Source: Butyrivibrio sp. NC3005 (GTDB lineage: Bacteria; Bacillota; Clostridia; Lachnospirales; Lachnospiraceae). Taken from it: a stretch of 64,000 nt of DNA. This document shows positions 46,731 to 53,269 of the stretch, one piece after another (within the stretch, counting starts at the first letter, position 1; each line of letters opens with the position of its first letter). Below the pieces are notes generated by a model. The model ran no database searches. It saw only the letters and a list, made by a program, of their open reading frames with translations, and was not told the DNA's origin. The DNA is taken from positions 13,072 to 77,071 of the forward strand of contig NZ_AUKC01000006.1 of assembly GCF_000424545.1 (NCBI RefSeq), given 5' to 3'. The position numbers and the translations under genes were made by a program.

Positions 46731-46901
46731 GAAAGACTCGGTTTGAGTTTGGAAAGGGAGCCAATACAGTTATTGGAGAAAATGATTCGGGAAAAAAGCA
46801 ATGCAATGACAGCAATGCGAATTTTGCTAGATGATGATTATTTTTATAATACAAAACGTTTAAAAGAATCGGATTTCTCTGAGAATAAGCACATCAAATA
46901 A
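46726..46901 (+). pseudogene. N-terminal fragment of an OLD-type AAA endonuclease
   Basis: RKTRFEFGKGANTVIGENDS-GK is the Walker A start of an OLD/RecF-type ATP-dependent nuclease. An extra A in the run at 46791-46798 shifts the frame exactly at GKS. Correcting it restores SNAMTAMRILLDDDYFYNTK and RLKESDFSENKHIK, ending at TAA 46899. The rest of the gene is absent. Confidence 0.65.
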
Positions 46902-46929
46902 TGAAAACAGAACAAAAAATACGTGGCAG

Positions 46930-46977
46930 GCGAACAGCCCGATTGATATAATGTCAATGTCGGGTAGTTCGCTTTTT
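46930..46977 (+). terminator. Terminator upstream of the integrase relic
   Basis: The stem GCGAAC..CCCGATTGA pairs with TCAATGTCGGG..GTTCGC and is followed by TTTTT. Confidence 0.85.
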
Positions 46978-47003
46978 CTATTATGACAAGGAGGACTACA
47001 AAT

Positions 47004-47367
47004 ATGAGTGAAAAAAGAAAGGATAACAGAGGAAGAGTTTTACACAACGGAGAGATACAGCGTAAAGATGGCAGATATCAGTTCAAGTATATTGATGCTG
47101 ACGGAAAAGAGAAGTTTGTAAAAGAGGATCCTCATTTTTGCAAATACTATGAAGGGATTTATATTCTTTTCCATACGGGGCTTCGCATCTCGGAGTTCTC
47201 ATGTATGCCGCCATACCTACTGTTCCAACATGGCAAAGTCTGGGATGAATCCGAAAACGCTTCAGTATCTTATGGGACATGCTGACATCGGAACCACGCT
47301 TAATGTCTATACTCACGTGAATTTAGAGGATGCAAAAGCGGAGATTGAGAAGCTGAATTCCCAGTGA
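47004..47367 (+). pseudogene. Tn916-type tyrosine integrase with internal deletions
   Basis: Three separated integrase blocks are joined. The N-terminus is EKRKDNRGRVLHNGEIQRKD and GRYQFKYIDADGKEKF. A middle piece is HFCKYYEGIYILFHTGLRIS (with a catalytic Arg). The C-terminus, after a frame change near 47200, is HVCRHTYCSNMAKSG and LMGHADIGTTLNVYTHV (His-x-x-Arg and the Tyr nucleophile). The full protein is about 400 residues; about 120 remain. GGAGG precedes the start. Confidence 0.85.
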
Positions 47368-47376
47368 AAAACTCAA

Positions 47377-47427
47377 GGTGTAAACGAAAAATAATTACAC
47401 CTTACTTTACACCTTTTGCCGGTGTAA
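47377..47427. promoter_or_regulatory. Candidate integrase arm-site repeats
   Basis: Four TTACACC heptamers lie in 51 bp: inverted at 47377-47383 and 47421-47427, direct at 47395-47401 and 47407-47413. They sit between the integrase relic and the right att core, where arm-type binding sites are expected. Confidence 0.5.
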
Positions 47428-47509
47428 ATATGCCAAAATATGCATATATTATGCCGGTAAATGAAAATGAAAAAGGTGTCTAAGCCCTGATAAAACAAGG
47501 AAAAACGAT

Positions 47510-47968
47510 ATGATAAAGATATTATTCGTCTGCCACGGCAGCATTTGCAGAAGCCCTATGGGGGCATATCTATTAAGAGACATAGCAGCAAGAAAAGGAT
47601 GGGGTGAAGCTGATATTCATATTGAAAGTGCAGCAACCTCAGCAGAGGAAATCGGAAATCCGGTATATCCTCCAATAAGGAAAATATTAGAAAGTCATGG
47701 TATTAATTGCAGCGGATATAAAGCAAGAAGGCTTAAAGCTGATGAATATTGGGACTGGGATTATATTATAGTTTTCGACGAAGAGAATATGAGAGAAACT
47801 AAGAAAATCTGGGGATCTGACTTGGGTCACAAAATTCACTTTATAAAGAGTTATTCCGGAAAAGAAGGATATGTAGAAGATCCATGGTATACCAGAGATT
47901 TTGAAACTTGCTATCAGGAAATTAAAGAAGGCTGTGAAAAATTCCTAGAGACAATTGTAAGGGTGTAG
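47510..47968 (+). CDS. Low-molecular-weight protein tyrosine phosphatase
   Basis: The 152-residue enzyme has the P-loop CHGSICRS (Cys nucleophile, Arg) near the start and the general-acid loop DPWYTRDFETCY. The length matches the family. Its first codons include the right att core, so the upstream ribosome site (AAGGAAAAACGAT) is supplied by the island rather than by the original gene, whose start is at 27656. Expression may therefore be altered. Confidence 0.92.
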   Translation: MIKILFVCHGSICRSPMGAYLLRDIAARKGWGEADIHIESAATSAEEIGNPVYPPIRKILESHGINCSGYKARRLKADEYWDWDYIIVFDEENMRETKKIWGSDLGHKIHFIKSYSGKEGYVEDPWYTRDFETCYQEIKEGCEKFLETIVRV

Positions 47969-47975
47969 TCTTTTT

Positions 47976-48100
47976 GCTGATGATTATCCTAAATTTCAGC
48001 AAGAAGTCATAGGTTCTTGTTTTCATCAGGAAAATCAAGAACCGTACCAGACCAAAATTTGTCGTCAAGAGAAATTTTGTCCTGCGAAGCAGGATTCTTG
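47976..48100 (-). repeat. Partial repeat copy with extra hairpins
   Basis: TGATTATCCTAAATTTCAGC and AAGAAGTCAT match the right end of the inverted repeat at 48105. Inserted stems follow: GGTTCTTG/CAAGAACC (47991-48045 region), CAAAATTT/AAATTTTG and TCCTGC-GAA-GCAGGA. It lies directly after the phosphatase stop and may terminate its transcript. Confidence 0.6.
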
Positions 48101-48104
48101 CTGA

Positions 48105-48199
48105 TGATTATCCTAAATCTCAGCAAGAAGTCATGACTTCTTGTCACTTACATTCAGAAACTCGCATTTACTGCGAGTTTCGTGAGAACAAAAGTCAAG
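48105..48199 (-). repeat. Interspersed two-hairpin repeat, inverted copy
   Basis: This is the reverse complement of 29-123, identical by eye over 95 bp, including the 20-bp palindrome and the 10-bp stem. Such identity 48 kb apart implies recent movement or gene conversion. Confidence 0.9.
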
Positions 48200-48410
48200 C
48201 TGAAACTGTTAGCATGTTTACTGATTATAATAATCTGAGAAATACTCTAAATAATGCAATGCACTCTGACGATATATTGACTAGATTAAAATAAATCAAT
48301 CAAAACGATTAAATTTATCACTAGTTAAAAAATGTCTATATGATATGATAATATACATCAAGATATTTGAAATAAAATCATGTTTGATAATCTAAGGAGT
48401 GAAGTGCAGT
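48200..48410 (+). other. Gap before leuA, with a possible ORF tail
   Basis: From about 48182 a frame enters from the repeat and reads ETVSMFTDYNNLRNTLNNAM then HSDDILTRLK and TAA at about 48292. It looks like a protein tail but has no start. The remaining AT-rich sequence is presumably the leuA promoter region. I see no T-box or clear leader peptide. Confidence 0.35.
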
Positions 48411-50408
48411 ATGGAAAATTTTCAGAAGTATACTAGACAGTATTTTATGCCACCTATTTGTACCTATGATTGGGTTCAAAAAGATTATATCGATACACCA
48501 CCTATTTGGTGCAGTGTTGATTTGCGTGATGGAAATCAGGCACTTATTGAGCCGATGAGTCTAGATGAAAAACTAGAATTTTTTACCATGCTGGTTAAGC
48601 TTGGATTTAAAGAAATTGAAATTGGCTTTCCTGCAGCTTCAGAAACAGAATTTGAATTTGCTCGTACTCTTATTGAGAGAAATATGATTCCTGAGGATGT
48701 GACGGTTCAGGTGTTAACACAAGCTAGAGAGCACATTATAAGAAAGACTTTTGATGCTATAAAGGGTGCACCAAGAGCTATTATTCATTTGTATAATTCT
48801 ACATCTGTTGCTCAAAGACAGCAGGTTTTTGGCAAAGACAAAGAGGAAGTAAAACAGATAGCAATTGATGGTGCACAGCTTTTGAAAAAACTGGCTAATG
48901 AGACAAGTGGAAACTTTTCTTTTGAGTATTCACCGGAAAGTTTCCCAGGAACTGAAGTTGATTATGCAGTTGAAGTATGTAATGCCGTTTTGGATGTATG
49001 GACTCCAACAGAGAATAATAAAGTTATTATCAATATACCTACAACGGTTGAAAATGCAATGCCACATGTGTTTGCTACTCAGGTTGAATATATTCACAAA
49101 AATTTGAAGTATAGAGATGCGGTTACTTTGTCACTTCATCCTCACAATGACAGAGGAAGCGGAGTTAGTGATGCTGAACTTGGTATATTGGCAGGAGCTG
49201 ACCGAATAGAAGGAACTCTTTTTGGTAATGGTGAAAGAACAGGTAATGTAGACATTGTTACACTTGCTCTTAATATGTTCTCACATGGAGTTGATCCAAA
49301 ACTTGACTTTTCTAATCTTCCAGAAATTGGAGAAACATATGAACGTCTTACTAGAATGTCTATTTATGATCGTGCTCCTTATGCTGGAGGCTTAGTATTC
49401 ACAGCTTTTTCTGGATCACATCAGGATGCTATTGCCAAAGGTTTTGCATGGCATAAAGATGAAAAGGATAATGGACTTTGGACTGTACCATATCTTCCGA
49501 TTGATCCAAAAGATGTTGGGCGAAATTATGACGGTGATGTCATTCGTATCAATAGTCAGTCTGGAAAAGGTGGTGTCAGCTTTATTCTTAAGACCAATTA
49601 TGGACTTACAATTCCAAAAGATATGCAGGCAGATGTAAGCTATACTATGAAGGATATTTCTGATAAAGAGCATGCTGAACTTTCTCCTGCTAGGATTTAT
49701 GAAGAGTTTGAGAAAAAATACGTCAAGAATACAGAAATTTTCCAAATATTGGATGCACATTTCCGCCAGGGAGATGGAATATTTGCAACGATTACTGTTT
49801 TGTATGGTGGAAAAGAACATGTGATTGAAAGCATGGGTAATGGTCGATTGGATGCTGTCAGCAATGCTTTGAAGCAGTATTTTGATATTACTTATGAGGT
49901 AGTTACTTATGAAGAGCATGCGCTTACACATGGATCTACTTCAAAAGCTATTTCGTATGTTGGAATTAATCAGGATGGAAAGACTTATTGGGGTGTAGGC
50001 ATGAACGAAGATATTATTACATCTTCAATTGATGCGCTTTGTTCTGCAGTGAATACACTTGATTCGATGAAAAATAATGGAGATGGACAAGATGAGAGAA
50101 TAAATTCTATCATGAATTATATTCAAGACAATTATTTAACAGTAACACTTGAAGATCTTTCTAACCAGTTCTTCTTGTCAAAACCATATCTTTCCAAATA
50201 CATTAAGGAAAAGAGTGGTAAAACTTTTGGAGAGAATGTTAAAGCTATCAGACTAAAAAAAGCTTCTGTTCTGCTTAAAAATGGAAATATGAAAGTTGAA
50301 CGAGTCGCAGAGGCAGCAGGTTATCAGAATGTTGAACACTTCAATAGGCTTTTTAAGAAAAAGTACGGAATGACACCAGTTCAGTACAGAAGCAATGTAA
50401 AAAATTAA
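48411..50408 (+). CDS. leuA: 2-isopropylmalate synthase fused to an AraC-type DNA-binding domain
   Basis: Residues 1 to about 555 are a complete leucine-pathway synthase: DLRDGNQALIEPMS, HPHNDRGSGVSDAE, NGERTGN, and the C-terminal leucine-sensing dimer domain. Residues about 560-665 are a full AraC/XylS double helix-turn-helix (DLSNQFFLSKPYLSKYIKEK, VAEAAGYQNVEHFNRLFKKK, GMTPVQYR). The frame is continuous. ATG 48411 has AAGGAG upstream; an earlier GTG lies inside that site. The synthase condenses acetyl-CoA with 2-ketoisovalerate. The fusion suggests an enzyme that also regulates transcription (inference). Confidence 0.93.
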   Translation: MENFQKYTRQYFMPPICTYDWVQKDYIDTPPIWCSVDLRDGNQALIEPMSLDEKLEFFTMLVKLGFKEIEIGFPAASETEFEFARTLIERNMIPEDVTVQVLTQAREHIIRKTFDAIKGAPRAIIHLYNSTSVAQRQQVFGKDKEEVKQIAIDGAQLLKKLANETSGNFSFEYSPESFPGTEVDYAVEVCNAVLDVWTPTENNKVIINIPTTVENAMPHVFATQVEYIHKNLKYRDAVTLSLHPHNDRGSGVSDAELGILAGADRIEGTLFGNGERTGNVDIVTLALNMFSHGVDPKLDFSNLPEIGETYERLTRMSIYDRAPYAGGLVFTAFSGSHQDAIAKGFAWHKDEKDNGLWTVPYLPIDPKDVGRNYDGDVIRINSQSGKGGVSFILKTNYGLTIPKDMQADVSYTMKDISDKEHAELSPARIYEEFEKKYVKNTEIFQILDAHFRQGDGIFATITVLYGGKEHVIESMGNGRLDAVSNALKQYFDITYEVVTYEEHALTHGSTSKAISYVGINQDGKTYWGVGMNEDIITSSIDALCSAVNTLDSMKNNGDGQDERINSIMNYIQDNYLTVTLEDLSNQFFLSKPYLSKYIKEKSGKTFGENVKAIRLKKASVLLKNGNMKVERVAEAAGYQNVEHFNRLFKKKYGMTPVQYRSNVKN

Positions 50409-50450
50409 ATCGTTACTGTGTTGGTATACTCAAAAGAAAGCACTAACATT

Positions 50451-50492
50451 AAATTAAGTCAGGTCCATTTTGGATTTGGCTTAATTTTTTTT
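50451..50492 (+). terminator. Terminator after leuA
   Basis: The stem AAATTAAGTCAGGTCCA with TGGATTTGGCTTAATTT, with mismatches, is followed by eight T. Confidence 0.8.
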
Positions 50493-50641
50493 GGAGTTAT
50501 GATATAATGGAAACGATATATTTTTGTCGGTTTAAAGAAGGATTTACAATTCTAGTTATTTGTAAAAAATCTGAGAATCTACTTATAAAGTGTGAAGCCT
50601 TCTAGTGATATCATTAGTTTTTAGACAGGAAGTACATCATC

Positions 50642-51724
50642 ATGTTTTTGAAAAAAATCAAAAAAAATTCAATATATTTACTACTCTTATTGTTACTAAT
50701 GCCCCAGCTTTCAGGGTGCAATTTGAAACAAACAAAAGAGGATGAAAAGACAAAAGTTGTTTTTACAACAGGCTTTGGAAGAAATGAAGTATTTAGAATA
50801 GAAGACAAGTCATGTTCTTTAAAAGAGCTTAAGGTCTTTTTGCTTAATACGCAGAATTCATACCAGCAGCTTCTAGGAAGTGATATCTGGAATGCAAAAC
50901 AAAATGGTGAGAGCCTTGAAGAAAAGATTTGTTCATCATCTCTTGAACGAATAGCACAGATTAAGACAATGCGCCTTTTGGCTGAAAAGTATAAGATTAC
51001 GCTTACAAAAGATGAAGAAAAGAGGGTTTTAGAAGCTGCCAAAGAGTATTATGAATCTTTGTCAGATGCTGACATATCGCAAATGGATGATATAACTCAA
51101 GAAGATATTCAGCATCTATACGAAGATATAGCTTTTTCTAAGAAGTTATATAAGTACATGATACGTGACATTAATCCTGAAGTAAGCGATGATGAGGCAA
51201 GAACCTTAACTGTTGAGCAGATTTATAAGAAAACGTATGTCAAAGATGTTGACGGTAACAAGAAAGAAATGTCTAAACAGCAGAAAGCAGCTGTTTATAA
51301 AAAAATGGAAGAAGTTAAGAAAAAGATTGCTGATGGAGCTGAGTTTGAGGCACTTATAAGCACTTATAATGAGGCTGCAGAAGACACAATTTCTTTTGGA
51401 AAAGGTGACAAGGAAGAGGCAATTGAGAATGCTGCTTTTAACCTGTCTACAGGTCAGATTAGTAATATAGTGGAAACTTCTGATGGATATATTATTTTGA
51501 AATGCGTAACTACATTTAATAAAGAGGAAACTAAAGCAAATAAAGAGAAAATTGTTGAGCAGAGAAAAAGCGAAGCTTTCAGCAAGGAATATGATTCATT
51601 TGCAACATCTTTATCTAAAGAAGTTAACAAAAAGCTATGGAAAAAGGTGACTTTGTGTACTGATAAAAAGGCTACAACACATACATTTTTTGATGTTTTT
51701 GAGAAATATTTTGGAGAAAAGTAA
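50642..51724 (+). CDS. PrsA/SurA-like peptidyl-prolyl isomerase lipoprotein
   Basis: The 360-residue protein has a lipoprotein signal peptide (PQLSGC) and a SurA-like helical N-domain. The parvulin domain (about 195-300) has GAEFEALISTYNEA, ISFGKGD and TGQISNIVETSDGYIILK. It helps secreted proteins fold at the outer face of the membrane. The acyltransferase gene follows 3 nt after its stop. Confidence 0.87.
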   Translation: MFLKKIKKNSIYLLLLLLLMPQLSGCNLKQTKEDEKTKVVFTTGFGRNEVFRIEDKSCSLKELKVFLLNTQNSYQQLLGSDIWNAKQNGESLEEKICSSSLERIAQIKTMRLLAEKYKITLTKDEEKRVLEAAKEYYESLSDADISQMDDITQEDIQHLYEDIAFSKKLYKYMIRDINPEVSDDEARTLTVEQIYKKTYVKDVDGNKKEMSKQQKAAVYKKMEEVKKKIADGAEFEALISTYNEAAEDTISFGKGDKEEAIENAAFNLSTGQISNIVETSDGYIILKCVTTFNKEETKANKEKIVEQRKSEAFSKEYDSFATSLSKEVNKKLWKKVTLCTDKKATTHTFFDVFEKYFGEK

Positions 51725-51727
51725 TCT

Positions 51728-52780
51728 ATGCAGACAGGTAAAAGAGAATTTTGGATAGACCATATAAAAGTGATTGCCTGTGTTCTGATTCTAGTGGGAC
51801 ATTTAATGCAGGGATTACAGAATACTGGTATTATGAAACAGACCTTTTTGGGAGGCTACATTCTGTATGCAATGTATCTGTTTCATGTGCAGCTGTTCTT
51901 TATGTGTAGTGGATATCTTTATGGTAAGAGCGAACATATTTGTGACTTTTCAACCTGGATTAGGCACTTTTATCACAAATTGATACTACTGGGTGTACCT
52001 TATTTTTCTTTTGCAATACTTACATGGCTTTTAAAGAATATTTTTACTGATTTAACCAATATACGAACGGGTGATATGGTGAGTTTTTTGTTTCTGTCTC
52101 CGGGAACTACGCCATACTGGTATTTGTATACATTATTCTTCTTGTTTGTGCTTATTCCTAACACACACAATATGAAGAAACTGCTTGCGCTTAATTTGTT
52201 TTTCTACATGTTGTACCTTATATCTGGTTCTTTTGCAGGTAATTTCTTTTTATTATCAATCGCAGAGTACGGATTTTGGTTTGTGCTTGGAATGCTTTTG
52301 GAAAGAATTTTTTTATCTATGGATTCATCTCGAAAAGATGTATTTATAGCAGGAATTGTATTTGAATGTATATTTGCGGTCTTGAGTTTTTTGTTGTACA
52401 AAAACTTTATTAGAGATAGATTTAGTCCCTGGACAATTCTCCTAGGATTTGTTGCTGTTGTGGGAATTTGCCTTATTACTAGGTTTGCCTGCTACAAAAG
52501 AGGGGAGAATCCAATAATAGAATGGCTTGTACCGTATACTCTTCCAATCTATCTTCTTCATACAATTTATGCAGCGGCAATTAGAAATGCTCTATTATTT
52601 TTTGATATAAAGTCAATACAGTTGCATTTTTTGCTGGGATTTTGTGCTGGATTTTTTGGATCCATATTAACAGCTATGGTTATGAAAAAACTGATTTTTC
52701 CATACTTTTTCTTTAATCCATGGAAAACTGTATCGATGATGCAAAAAAATGGAATAAATAATAAAAAAATTGAATCTTGA
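51728..52780 (+). CDS. Acyltransferase 3 family membrane protein
   Basis: The 350-residue protein has about ten transmembrane helices and the family start REFWIDHIKVIACVLILVGH, whose His is catalytic in OafA-type acyltransferases. FHVQLFFMCSGYLYGK is also typical. It probably O-acetylates a cell-surface polysaccharide. It is tightly coupled to the PrsA-like gene. Confidence 0.88.
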   Translation: MQTGKREFWIDHIKVIACVLILVGHLMQGLQNTGIMKQTFLGGYILYAMYLFHVQLFFMCSGYLYGKSEHICDFSTWIRHFYHKLILLGVPYFSFAILTWLLKNIFTDLTNIRTGDMVSFLFLSPGTTPYWYLYTLFFLFVLIPNTHNMKKLLALNLFFYMLYLISGSFAGNFFLLSIAEYGFWFVLGMLLERIFLSMDSSRKDVFIAGIVFECIFAVLSFLLYKNFIRDRFSPWTILLGFVAVVGICLITRFACYKRGENPIIEWLVPYTLPIYLLHTIYAAAIRNALLFFDIKSIQLHFLLGFCAGFFGSILTAMVMKKLIFPYFFFNPWKTVSMMQKNGINNKKIES

Positions 52781-52868
52781 TTGTTTTTTAGAAGATTACA
52801 ATTATTGCTGGTTTCTAAAATAGGAATCAAGCGATATAAATGTATTTATAGATATTATATTGCAAAAC

Positions 52869-52896
52869 AAAAAAGAGCCTGTTAAAGGCTCTTTTT
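52869..52896 (+). terminator. Terminator
   Basis: The AAAAGAGCC/GGCTCTTTT stem with a 7-nt loop is followed by T. Confidence 0.9.
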
Positions 52897-52931
52897 GCTG
52901 CACTGGATTTATAAAGCATAAATCCTAGAAC

Positions 52932-53108
52932 ATGGAGTGCTCTATGTGCAATGTAGAAAACAATCAATTGTATCACAATGCAGCTTATATATTAGGGGAA
53001 ATAAGCTGCACTCATATGCGTTACAATAGGTGTATATTATGTGCGCTGAAGTTGGAAATGCTTAAACTTTTTCAACGCTCCGCTATTATAAATGCAACAG
53101 CAAATTAA
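52932..53108 (+). CDS. Possible small cysteine-rich protein
   Basis: The 58-codon ATG frame encodes two CxxC motifs (CSMC at residues 3-6 and CILC at 34-37) plus Cys 26, the pattern of a small zinc ribbon. It lies between a terminator and the CIRCE operator. There is no ribosome site, so it may be chance. The rest of this 490-bp gap holds only the htpG control region. Confidence 0.3.
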   Translation: MECSMCNVENNQLYHNAAYILGEISCTHMRYNRCILCALKLEMLKLFQRSAIINATAN

Positions 53109-53146
53109 TGCAATAGGCAATTTGAATTTTTTGTATTTTGTTTTTG

Positions 53147-53173
53147 TTAGCACTCTTTATAATTGAGTGCTAA
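53147..53173. promoter_or_regulatory. CIRCE operator (HrcA site)
   Basis: TTAGCACTC-N9-GAGTGCTAA is an exact CIRCE inverted repeat. TATAAT (53158-53163) lies in its spacer, and a second promoter TTGACT 53181-53186, 17 bp, TAAACT 53204-53209 lies just downstream. HrcA binding would repress the htpG gene that follows. Confidence 0.93.
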
Positions 53174-53269
53174 TTTTTTATTGACTTTTGGTCATAAGGG
53201 ATATAAACTTGTTCTTATGTAGGGATAGTGAATCCCGTTAATTATATTTCAGGAAAGGAAGATGTAACT

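Larger units (their letters stand above)
27668..47542. mobile_element. Integrated genomic island of about 19.8 kb (candidate)
   Basis: Near-identical 21-bp sequences (core ATTCGTCTRCCACGGCAGC, one mismatch) lie at 27668-27688 and 47522-47542, both inside phosphatase codons 5-11. A tyrosine-integrase relic lies just inside the right end, as expected for a site-specific element. The interior is restriction, toxin-like, kinase and transposase genes unlike the flanking metabolism. No relaxase, coupling ATPase or phage structural gene is present, so it is immobile or was mobilised by another element. Confidence 0.75.

Noticed and set aside
48200..48410. T-box or leucine leader peptide before leuA
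   Set aside because: No specifier loop, T-box consensus, or leucine-rich short ORF followed by a terminator was found.
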